From Frankia nepalensis (GTDB taxonomy: Bacteria > Actinomycetota > Actinomycetes > Frankiales > Frankiaceae), in the NCBI RefSeq assembly GCF_016786325.1, contig NZ_JADWYU010000225.1:1-47790 (forward strand): 47,790 bases of DNA, written 5' to 3'. This document shows, one piece after another, positions 15,948 through 24,862 of the stretch. How positions within the stretch are numbered: the stretch's first letter is position 1; the number at the start of each line of letters is the position of its first letter. Below the pieces are notes generated by a model. It saw nothing but the letters and a program-made list of their open reading frames with translations, made no database searches and was not told the DNA's origin. The position numbers and the translations under genes were made by a program.

Positions 15948-16685
15948 ATGCCTGACCAGCCCTGGCATGGAAAAATGACCGGGGGCGGGGCGGCCAAGGG
16001 CTTGTCCGTCCTCGTCGTCGACGACTCTCGCCTCTACCGTGACGGGCTCGCCGCCATAGTCGGGCGGGAGCCGGACGTCGCCGACGTCCGCTGCGCCGAG
16101 GACGGGCCGTCGGTCGACGCCGCCCTCGCCCGCGGCGCGCCGGATGTCGTCCTGCTGAACCTGGCCACCCTGGAAAGCCGTGCCCTGATGGCCCGGCTGC
16201 GCCGGGCGGCGCCGTCCGCGCGGGTCATCGGGATCGGCGTCGGCGACTCCGAGGAGGAGATGATCGCGTGTGTGGAGGCCGGGATCTCCGGCTTCCTGCT
16301 GCGCCACGAGCCGTTCAGCCAGCTCATGCGACTGGTGCGCCGAGTGGTCGTCGGGGAGAGCTTCTGCTCGCCGCGCGTGACGGCCGCGCTGATGCAGCGC
16401 CTTGCCCACCTGGCTGCCGAGCGGCAGCGGGTACCGGTACTCACCGAGCGAGAGGACCAGATCCTCGGGCTGCTGGAGTACGGACTTTCGAACCAGCAGA
16501 TCGCCGACCGGCTCGGCATTGAACTACGCACCGTGAAGAACCACGTCCACCACATTCTCCGTAAGCTCGGCGTTTCTCGCCGTGGCGAGGCCGTGGCGGT
16601 GTTCCGGGCGGCGCGGACCGGCTCGGTTCCTTCACAGCCTGTGTATGCCCAGGACGATCAGCGCCCCGTGGCCGCCCCTTCGTGA
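15948..16685 (+). CDS. NarL/LuxR-type regulator with degenerate receiver
   Basis: A 245-aa response-regulator-shaped protein. The receiver domain (~15-135) has the acidic pair in VLVVDDSRLYRDGL, but the phospho-acceptor position reads VVLLNLATLE (Asn for Asp), the switch Thr/Ser is missing (VIGIGV), and the usual Lys is Arg (GFLLRHEP). It is therefore unlikely to be phosphorylated. The C-terminal LuxR helix-turn-helix is intact: LTEREDQILGLLEYGLSNQQ, IADRLGIELRTVKNHVHHIL. ATG 15948 is taken as start, with GGGGG just upstream; the frame is open from 15813. No histidine kinase is nearby. As first gene before the injection-system operon it is the best candidate for its regulator. Confidence 0.82.
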   Translation: MPDQPWHGKMTGGGAAKGLSVLVVDDSRLYRDGLAAIVGREPDVADVRCAEDGPSVDAALARGAPDVVLLNLATLESRALMARLRRAAPSARVIGIGVGDSEEEMIACVEAGISGFLLRHEPFSQLMRLVRRVVVGESFCSPRVTAALMQRLAHLAAERQRVPVLTEREDQILGLLEYGLSNQQIADRLGIELRTVKNHVHHILRKLGVSRRGEAVAVFRAARTGSVPSQPVYAQDDQRPVAAPS

Positions 16686-16694
16686 GTGGCCGCG

Positions 16695-16718
16695 AAAGGG
16701 GACCGGTACCGGTCCTTT
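16695..16718 (+). repeat. Inverted repeat between regulator and operon
   Basis: GGACCGGTACCGGTCC (16700-16715) is a perfect 16-bp palindrome. With AAAGG before and CCTTT after, it can form a longer hairpin with a GG bulge. A run of six T follows at ~16747-16752. It could be a regulator binding site for the operon or a transcript attenuator. Confidence 0.45.
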
Positions 16719-16781
16719 CCGGCGCTTCGCTGAACCTTTCGCTCCATTTTTTCGGCGGCCCGGCCGCGTCATCGTGGGCGT

Positions 16782-17138
16782 GTGACCACGCGTATCGCGC
16801 TGCTCGACCTGCCCGGTCTGCTGGTCGACGTCGTGGTCGAGGCCTTCGCCCGTGAACCCGACGTCGTCATCGACGTGCTGCCGTCTGGCAGCCCGCCGGG
16901 GCGGATCCTGGCCGGGCGCCCGGACGTGGTCATGGTCGGCGTGGAGGCCCCCTGGAGCTACCCGCCGGCCGAGGGCCTGCTGTGCCAGCACCCGGGCCTC
17001 GGCCTGTTCGCGATCTCCCCGGACGCGCGGCAGGTCTGGGCACATGAGCTGCGCCCGAGCGCGCGTGCGCTGGCCGAGGTCTCCGCCTCCGGCCTGCGGG
17101 CCGCCGTCTCCGAGGCCGTCTCCAGGCGGCGGCCGTGA
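16782..17138 (+). CDS. Small receiver-like protein of the injection-system operon
   Basis: A 118-aa protein from GTG 16782 with an alternating strand/helix pattern like a response-regulator receiver: TRIALLDLPGLLVDVVVEAF, PDVVMVGVEAPW, HPGLGLFAISPDARQVWAHE. There is no acidic pair and no phospho-acceptor Asp at the expected place (VVMVGVE), and no output domain. It overlaps the glycosyltransferase gene by GTGA, so it is translated with the structural genes. A protein-interaction or assembly role is possible; the function is unknown. The fold assignment is by eye. Confidence 0.65.
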   Translation: MTTRIALLDLPGLLVDVVVEAFAREPDVVIDVLPSGSPPGRILAGRPDVVMVGVEAPWSYPPAEGLLCQHPGLGLFAISPDARQVWAHELRPSARALAEVSASGLRAAVSEAVSRRRP

Positions 17139-19903
17139 CGGACCGGACGTGGGCGGCGGCGGGCACCGCGGAGCCGGGCGACCCGGGCCACAGGCTGCCC
17201 CGGGTCAGCTGCATCATGCCGACCCGGGACCGCCGCCCGTTCGTCGCGCAGGCGGTCGGCTACTTCCTGCGGCAGGACTACCCGGACACCGAGCTCGTCG
17301 TCGTCGACGACGGCAACGACGCGGTCGGCGACCTGATGCCGGACGACCCGCGCGTGCGGTACCTGCGCCTTGACGCGGTCCGGCCGCTGGGCGCGAAGCG
17401 CAACCTCGCCTGCCAACACGCGACCGGCGAGCTCATCGCCCACTGGGACGACGACGACTGGTCGTCGCCGCGCCGGCTGCGCCGCCAGGTCGGCGCGCTG
17501 CTGGCCGCGGAGGCGGATGCCTGCGGGCTGTCCGAGCTGCTCCACTACCGCGCGCCGCAGGCTGACGCCTGGCTCTACCGCGGCGACGGCGGCCACAACG
17601 GCCAAGCAGGCGGGAACGGGCACAACGGCCACGTCGCGGGCTGCTCGCTCGTCTACCGCCGCGCCGCCTGGAGCACCGCGCCCTTTCTCGAGGTGAACAG
17701 CGGCGAGGACAGCGCCTTCGTCGCCCGGCTGCCGGGCCACCGGGTGGTCGCTCTGGCGGACCGGTCGCTCATGGTGGCTGTGGTGCACGGGCGCAACACC
17801 TCGTCGTTGCAACTCGGCACGCGCCAGTGGGCGCCGGCGTCGCTGGAGGAGGTCGCGGGGCTGCTCGGCGCCGACCGGCCGTTCTACACCGCGCTGCGCA
17901 CGGGCCGCGCCGCGCCGGCGAGGCGGGCTGAGACACCGGCGATCGCCGTCACGGTCGCCGCCGCGTTCGGGGTTGGCGGCTACGAGACGACCGCGGAGTA
18001 CCTCGCTCTGGCGCTGAGCCGGGCGGGGGCGGCGGTGCGCGCGCTGCCGCTGGTCGGGTCCACGCCGCTGCGCGACGAGGTACGCGCGCTGACGCGGAAG
18101 GCGCCGGCGCCCTTTGCCGGGCAGCCGACGATCCTGCACACCTGGCTCGGCGCCCACGCCGGCGAGATCCTGCGTTCCCGGAACCTGTTCGTCTCGACCA
18201 TGTGGGAGTCGGACCGGTTCCCGCGGGCGTGGGTCGACATCCTGCGCGACGTCCGGGCGGTGATCGTCCCGTCCACCTTCGTCGCCGACATCTGCCGGGC
18301 GGGCGGTGTCACTCGGCCTGTCCACGTCGTCCCGCTCGGCGCGGATCCGGACGTGTACCACTGGCAGCCCCGGGAGAGGCGCGCGGGCCTGGTCAGCCTG
18401 ATCGTCGGGCCGGTCGCCGACCGCAAGAACACCCCTTTGGCGATCGCCGCCTGGAAGGAGGCCTTCGCCGGTGACCCGGACGCTCGACTGATCATCAAGA
18501 CGACGTACGGCTACCACAACTACGCCCCGGACGATCCCCGTATCAGCTATGTCGACCAGCGGGAACCCACCGGCGGCATCGGGCACTGGTACCAGCAGGC
18601 GGACGTGCTGCTGGCGCTCGGCAACGAGGGCTTCGGACTGCCGCTGGTCGAGGGCATGGGCACGGGGCTGCCCGTGATCGCCCTGGACGCCGAGGGCCAG
18701 GCCGACGTCTGCCGGGACGCCGGCGGTCTCGTGCTGCCGGTGCCGGCCGCGGGCCGGGTGCCCTACCCCGCGCCGGACGGAACCCCGGCCGGCCACCGCT
18801 CGGTGCCGGACCTCGGCGCGGTCGTCCGCCACCTGCGCTGGGTCGACGGGCACCGCGACGAGGCGCGCGACCTGGGCCGCGCGGCGTCGGCCTGGGTGGC
18901 GGGCCACCGCAACATCTGGTCGCTCGGGCCCGGCCTGCTCGACGTCGTCGGGAGCGCCGGCTGGCCGGCCGGGCGCCGGCCGGCGCCCCGCACCCTGTGG
19001 GTGACCTCGCTGGGCAGGCACTGCGGCGTCGCCGCGTTCACCACGAGACTGGCCCGCAACGTGCCGGCGGCCGGCCTGACGGCGGCCGAGCCGGCGCTCG
19101 CCAACCGGTCGCTGGTGCACGTCCAGCACGAGCCGTCGCTGATGGACCCGCACGCGCTCGAGCGCTTCGCGGCGCGCGCACACGCCGCTGGGACGGCCCT
19201 CGTGGTCACCGAGCACGCCGTGCTGCGCACGGCCGAGCCGTGGGAGGGACGCGCCCGGGCGCTCGTCGCGGCGACCAGCGGCGGCGCGGCGCTGCTGCGG
19301 GCCCGCCACCCCACGAAGGAGGTCCGCCACATCCCGCTCGGCTGCGAGACCTGGAGCTTCCCGCGCAAGACCCGCCGAGGGCGCACGGTTGGCCTCTTCG
19401 GCTTTCCTGACCCGTACAAGGGCCACGGCCGGCTCGCCGAGGCGCTGCGAACCGTCCCCGGCTGCGACGTGGTGGTGTTCAGCCACAATCCCGGCAGGCG
19501 GGAGAACTTCGCCGGGTGGCCGGCGGGCGTGCCCGTGCGGTACCACTCGGACTGGCTGCCGCTGGAGCAGGTGGTGGCCGGGCTCGCCGCCGAGGCGGAC
19601 GTGCTCGTCTTCCACTACGAGGCGTTCGAGCACTTCTCGGCCAGCTCGGCCGTGCTGGTGGGGCTGTCGACGGGCGTCCCGGTGCTCGTGTCCGACACGC
19701 CCTGGTTCGACGACCAGTGCGACGCCGTCCACCGCGCGGGGCGCGACGCGGAAGGCCTCGCCGAGGGCCTGGCCCGGCTGCTGGACGACGACGACCTGCG
19801 CGAGCGCGTCGTCGCGACGGCGCGCGACTACTGCGTCGCGAACTCGTGGAGCCAGACCGCGGCGCGTCATGTCGATCTGTGGAACTCGCTCGAGAACGCG
19901 TAA
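17135..19903 (+). CDS. Three-domain glycosyltransferase (GT2 + GT4-like + GT4-like)
   Basis: A 922-aa cytoplasmic-looking protein. Residues ~20-260 are a GT2 fold: RVSCIMPTRDRRPFVAQAV, TELVVVDDGND and the metal/nucleotide-sugar motif HWDDDDW (~103). Residues ~270-600 are a GT-B glycosyltransferase with VHVVPLGADPDVYHW, GPVADRKNTPLAIAAWKEAF and the E-x7-E segment NEGFGLPLVEGMGTGLPVIA (~498). Residues ~607-915 form a second GT-B-like unit with FGFPDPYKGHGRL and FEHFSASSAVLVGLSTGVPV. No membrane segment is visible. It sits between the receiver-like gene (GTGA overlap) and the sheath gene (8-bp gap), so it is made with the particle and may glycosylate one of its proteins. Target and sugar are unknown. 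Confidence 0.85.
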   Translation: MTDRTWAAAGTAEPGDPGHRLPRVSCIMPTRDRRPFVAQAVGYFLRQDYPDTELVVVDDGNDAVGDLMPDDPRVRYLRLDAVRPLGAKRNLACQHATGELIAHWDDDDWSSPRRLRRQVGALLAAEADACGLSELLHYRAPQADAWLYRGDGGHNGQAGGNGHNGHVAGCSLVYRRAAWSTAPFLEVNSGEDSAFVARLPGHRVVALADRSLMVAVVHGRNTSSLQLGTRQWAPASLEEVAGLLGADRPFYTALRTGRAAPARRAETPAIAVTVAAAFGVGGYETTAEYLALALSRAGAAVRALPLVGSTPLRDEVRALTRKAPAPFAGQPTILHTWLGAHAGEILRSRNLFVSTMWESDRFPRAWVDILRDVRAVIVPSTFVADICRAGGVTRPVHVVPLGADPDVYHWQPRERRAGLVSLIVGPVADRKNTPLAIAAWKEAFAGDPDARLIIKTTYGYHNYAPDDPRISYVDQREPTGGIGHWYQQADVLLALGNEGFGLPLVEGMGTGLPVIALDAEGQADVCRDAGGLVLPVPAAGRVPYPAPDGTPAGHRSVPDLGAVVRHLRWVDGHRDEARDLGRAASAWVAGHRNIWSLGPGLLDVVGSAGWPAGRRPAPRTLWVTSLGRHCGVAAFTTRLARNVPAAGLTAAEPALANRSLVHVQHEPSLMDPHALERFAARAHAAGTALVVTEHAVLRTAEPWEGRARALVAATSGGAALLRARHPTKEVRHIPLGCETWSFPRKTRRGRTVGLFGFPDPYKGHGRLAEALRTVPGCDVVVFSHNPGRRENFAGWPAGVPVRYHSDWLPLEQVVAGLAAEADVLVFHYEAFEHFSASSAVLVGLSTGVPVLVSDTPWFDDQCDAVHRAGRDAEGLAEGLARLLDDDDLRERVVATARDYCVANSWSQTAARHVDLWNSLENA

Positions 19904-19911
19904 GGGAGATC

Positions 19912-21549
<1,638 letters not shown>

Positions 21550-21576
21550 AGCCCCAGAGTCAGGAGGTAGGCCGCC

Positions 21577-22092
21577 ATGGCGCAGTTCAGCGTCAACGCC
21601 ACGCGTTTCGACCCGTACAAGAACTTCAAGTTCCGGGTGAAGTGGGACGGCCGCTATGTCGCCGGCGTCAGCAAGGTCAGCGGCATGAAGCGGACGACGG
21701 AGGTCGTCAAGCACCGCGAGGGCGGTGACCCGAGCAGCAGCCGCAAGTCGCCCGGCCGCACCGAGTACGACGCGATCACCCTGGAACGCGGCATCACCCA
21801 CGACCTTGAGTTCCAGCAGTGGACGAACAAGGTGTGGAACTACGGCAGCGGGCTTGGCGCGGAGACGTCGCTGAAGGACTTCCGCAAGGACCTGATCATC
21901 GAGCTGTACAACGAGGCCGGCCAGCTTGTCGTCGCCTGGAACGTCCACCGCTGCTGGGTCTCCGAGCTTGGGACGCCCGATCTGGACGCCAACGCCAACG
22001 CCGTCGCCATCGAGCGAATCAAGATCGAGAACGAGGGGTTCGAGCGCGACGACCAGGTCGTCGAGCCCACCGAGCCCACGCTCGCCGGGTAG
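21577..22092 (+). CDS. CIS inner tube protein (gp19/Hcp-like)
   Basis: A 171-aa tube subunit of the phage T4 gp19 / Afp1 type: DPYKNFKFRVKWDGRYVAGV, SKVSGMKRTTEVVKHREGGD, the SPGRTEYDAITLERGITHD strand pair, then WTNKVWNY and a terminal AIERIKIENEGFERD. It forms the hexameric rings expelled through the target membrane. AGGAGG lies 9-14 bp before the ATG, the strongest ribosome site in the operon, in keeping with the need for many copies. 27 bp follow the sheath stop. Confidence 0.93.
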   Translation: MAQFSVNATRFDPYKNFKFRVKWDGRYVAGVSKVSGMKRTTEVVKHREGGDPSSSRKSPGRTEYDAITLERGITHDLEFQQWTNKVWNYGSGLGAETSLKDFRKDLIIELYNEAGQLVVAWNVHRCWVSELGTPDLDANANAVAIERIKIENEGFERDDQVVEPTEPTLAG

Positions 22093-22098
22093 GCCGGA

Positions 22099-22887
22099 AT
22101 GGGGCAGTCCGCCGCGGGGGTCGTCGGCCCCCCACCACCGGGACCGGACACCAGCGCCGGTCTGGCGGCCGACGCGCTGCTGGCGGCGTGGGAGGCCGCG
22201 GCCAGCGCCGCGGGACACGGCCGCGCGCTCGCGCTGCTCGCGCCGCTGCCAGCGCCGCGCGCCGCGGCGCTCCCGCTCGGCCGGCGCGACGCCCTGCTGC
22301 TCGACCTCTACCGCGGCGTGCGCGGGCCCTGGCTCGACGCGCTCGCCGAGTGCCCCGGCTGCGCGGCCACGGTCGAGATCCGCCTGGCGGTGGCCGAGCT
22401 GGTCGACGGCTACCCGGCGGCGGCCAGCGGCTCGGAGCCGCTCGGCGACCCGGGGCCGCGCGACCTGGACCTGGGCACCGCCCGGGTGCGGGCCCGCTGC
22501 CCGGCCACCGCGGACCTCGTGGCCGCCGCCGCCGCGGGCACGGCCGACGGCGCCCGGGACGTGCTCGTCGCCCGGTGCGTCGAGCTGGTGAGCCGCCCGG
22601 ACGGCTCCGCCCGCCCGCTCGACGACGACGAGCTCGACCGGGTGGGCCGCCACCTCGAGCGGGCAGACCCGTTGGTCGACGTGCGCCTCGACATCCGGTG
22701 CGACGAGTGCGGCCACGGCTGGCCGGCGCCGCTGGACGTCCCGGCGCTGGTCTGGGCGCAGGTGCGCGCGGGCGCGCGCCGCCTGCTGACCGAGGTCGAC
22801 GCGCTCGCCCGCCGCTACGGCTGGTCCCAGGCCGAGATCCTCGGCCTGTCCGAGCGGCGCCGGCGCGCCTATCTGGACCTGACGTGA
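22099..22887 (+). CDS. T4 gp51-like baseplate hub assembly protein
   Basis: A 262-aa protein corresponding to the T4-family baseplate hub assembly chaperone proteins found after the tube gene in CIS clusters. Two CxxC pairs, CPGCAATVEIRLAVAEL (~93) and CDECGHGWPAPLDV (~202), suggest a zinc ribbon assembled from two halves. The middle is Ala-rich helix, and the end YGWSQAEILGLSERRRRAYL is typical of this family. It probably helps assemble the hub and is not necessarily in the finished particle. The ATG is 6 bp after the tube stop, with only a weak ribosome site, so coupling to tube translation is likely. Confidence 0.75.
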   Translation: MGQSAAGVVGPPPPGPDTSAGLAADALLAAWEAAASAAGHGRALALLAPLPAPRAAALPLGRRDALLLDLYRGVRGPWLDALAECPGCAATVEIRLAVAELVDGYPAAASGSEPLGDPGPRDLDLGTARVRARCPATADLVAAAAAGTADGARDVLVARCVELVSRPDGSARPLDDDELDRVGRHLERADPLVDVRLDIRCDECGHGWPAPLDVPALVWAQVRAGARRLLTEVDALARRYGWSQAEILGLSERRRRAYLDLT

Positions 22888-23570
22888 CCGACCTGTTCTC
22901 CCGGCTGGCGGCGCGCGCCCTCGAGGGCGCGGCTGTCGCGGTGTGGGCCGAGCCGGACCTCGCGCCGGGCGGCGAACTCGACGCCGAGATCGAGGCGATG
23001 GCCGCGCCGGCCTGGCCTGGCCGGGCCGAGCCGGTGGCCGGGCCCGTCGACCGGAGCGCGCGGCCCGCGGCGTTGCCCGAGCAGGAAGGTGCCCCGGCAC
23101 CCCCCACCGCGCCGCCGACGCCGATGCCAGCGGTCATCGCGCCGCCGGGTGCGCTCGCCGTGCCCTTCGGCGCCGGCCCGCCGGCCCCGGCCGCGGCGAC
23201 GGCCCGGGCGGTCCTGGCGGGTGTGACCGGACCGGTGGACGTGGCACCGCCGGTCATGGCCGCGCCCTCGCGCGCGCCGGACGAAGACGGCCCACGGCCC
23301 GCCCGCCCGCCGGCCGCCCCGGCCCGGCGGCGCCGGCCGCCACCCGTCGGGTCGCTGCTCCCCCCGGCCCGCGACGACGCGCCCGCGGGGTCCGCCGCGC
23401 CCGCCGCGCCGCCCGTGGTCCCCGCGCGGACGGTCGAGGTGACGATCGGCCGGGTGGAGGTGCGCGTGCGCCCGCCCGCGCCGGCCCGGCCCGGGCGGGC
23501 GGACGGCGCCCGGGTGGCGCCCGCGCTGGAGCTCGACGAGTACCTGCGCCGGCGGGGGGAGCCGTCATGA
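22884..23570 (+). CDS. CIS-associated protein with Pro/Ala-rich middle
   Basis: A 228-aa protein from GTG 22884 (GTGA overlap). The start TDLFSRLAARALEGAAVAVW and the end TVEVTIGRVEVRVRPP plus LDEYLRRR are patterned; the ~150 residues between are disordered Pro/Ala/Arg sequence. A short protein with a V-x-I-G-R-V/I-E-V-R motif is regularly found between hub chaperone and tail-terminator genes of phage-tail-like systems. Its function is not established; an adaptor whose two ends bind particle parts is a reasonable inference. The next gene starts in an ATGA overlap. Confidence 0.7.
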   Translation: MTDLFSRLAARALEGAAVAVWAEPDLAPGGELDAEIEAMAAPAWPGRAEPVAGPVDRSARPAALPEQEGAPAPPTAPPTPMPAVIAPPGALAVPFGAGPPAPAAATARAVLAGVTGPVDVAPPVMAAPSRAPDEDGPRPARPPAAPARRRRPPPVGSLLPPARDDAPAGSAAPAAPPVVPARTVEVTIGRVEVRVRPPAPARPGRADGARVAPALELDEYLRRRGEPS

Positions 23571-24862
23571 CGACCTCGCTCGGCATCGCGGCCACGACGG
23601 CCGTGCTGCGCCAGCTGCTGGTGAACGCGATCCCCGCGGCCGACCTGCAGGCCGCGCTCGGCGTCAGCGCGATCGAGGTCTCCGCGCTGCCGCCGGACCG
23701 CATCGACGTCACGGCCGAGACCAGCCGGCTCAACCTGTTCATGTACCAGGTCCGGCCGAACACCGGCTGGTCCACGACCGACCTGCCGTCGCACGACCGG
23801 GCGGGCCGGCGGCTGACGAACCCGCCGCTCGCGCTGGACCTCAGCTACCTGCTCAGCGCGTACGGCTCCAAGGACCTGCACGGCGAGATCCTTCTCGGCT
23901 ACGGCGCGCTCGTCCTGCACCAGACCCGGGTGCTGACTCGCGACGCGATCCGGGCCACCTTCGCCCCGCCGCTGCCGACCGACCTGGCGCTGCTCGCGAC
24001 CGCCGGCCTGGAGAACCAGGAAGAAGTGGTGTCGCTGTCGATGGAGTCGCTGTCGACCGACGAGCTCTCGCGGCTGTGGTCGGTCTTCGGCGAGAAGTAC
24101 CGGCCGTCGATCGCCTTCCAGGCCCGGGTCGTGCTGCTGCGCGCCACGGACCCGGCCGCCCCGCCCGGGCCGCCGGTGCGCCGGGCCCGCCTCGCCATGT
24201 CCGTCTCCCTCCACCCGACGATCACGGCCGTCGAGCCGACGCCGGTGACCGCCGTGGCCGGGGCGGCGGTCGAGCTGGTCGGGACCGGCCTGCTCGGCGG
24301 CGCGACGACGGTCCTGTTCGGCGGCGGCGAGACCGCGACCCCCGCCGGGGGGTCGACGCCGTCGCGGGTGCGGGTGACGCTGCCGGGCACGCTGCGGGCC
24401 GGCGTGAACACCGTGCGCCTGCGCCAGTCGGCCAGCTTCGAGGGCGACCTGCGCGCCGGGCCCGAGTCCAACGTCCTGCCGTTCCTGCTGCGGCCGGCGT
24501 TCGCGCTCACCGGCACAGCCAAGCCAGACCTCACCGTCTCGGGTCGCGTCGTCGACCCCGGCGACGCGGGGCTGCTCTCGGCGACGGTGACCGCGCGGCT
24601 GGTGCCCCCGGTCGGCCGGCGCCAGCGGGTGTCGCTGCTGCTGACCCAGACGGACGCCGCGCCCGGCGCGGTGCCGCGCGGCTACACGATCCCCGCGCCG
24701 GCGCGGGACCAGGACCAGGCGGAGACGACGGACACCGTCGCGTTCGCCCTCGAGCGGGTCGCGCGCGCCCGCTACGCCGCCCGGGTCCGCGTCGACGGCG
24801 CCGAGACCGAGCTGGGCGCGACGGCCGGCGTCTACGACCAGCCAGAGATCGACCTGCGATGA
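23567..24862 (+). CDS. DUF4255 tail-terminator-like protein with Ig-like domain
   Basis: A 431-aa protein. Residues ~1-195 are the DUF4255 (Pvc16/Afp16 N-terminal) domain: ATTAVLRQLLVNAIPAADLQ, SRLNLFMYQVRPNTGWST, PPLALDLSYLLSAYGSKDLH and LSTDELSRLWSVFGEKYRPS. In Afp/PVC systems this protein caps the tail end and ends tube/sheath growth. Residues ~220-310 look like an IPT/TIG Ig-like fold (ITAVEPTPVTAVAGAAVELV), and a further beta-rich domain follows. ATGA overlaps with both neighbours. Confidence 0.88.
   Translation: MTTSLGIAATTAVLRQLLVNAIPAADLQAALGVSAIEVSALPPDRIDVTAETSRLNLFMYQVRPNTGWSTTDLPSHDRAGRRLTNPPLALDLSYLLSAYGSKDLHGEILLGYGALVLHQTRVLTRDAIRATFAPPLPTDLALLATAGLENQEEVVSLSMESLSTDELSRLWSVFGEKYRPSIAFQARVVLLRATDPAAPPGPPVRRARLAMSVSLHPTITAVEPTPVTAVAGAAVELVGTGLLGGATTVLFGGGETATPAGGSTPSRVRVTLPGTLRAGVNTVRLRQSASFEGDLRAGPESNVLPFLLRPAFALTGTAKPDLTVSGRVVDPGDAGLLSATVTARLVPPVGRRQRVSLLLTQTDAAPGAVPRGYTIPAPARDQDQAETTDTVAFALERVARARYAARVRVDGAETELGATAGVYDQPEIDLR

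Noticed and set aside
16958-19870. Minus-strand 970-codon frame opposite the glycosyltransferase
   Set aside because: Shadow frame; the plus strand has GT2 and GT4 motifs and coupled junctions.
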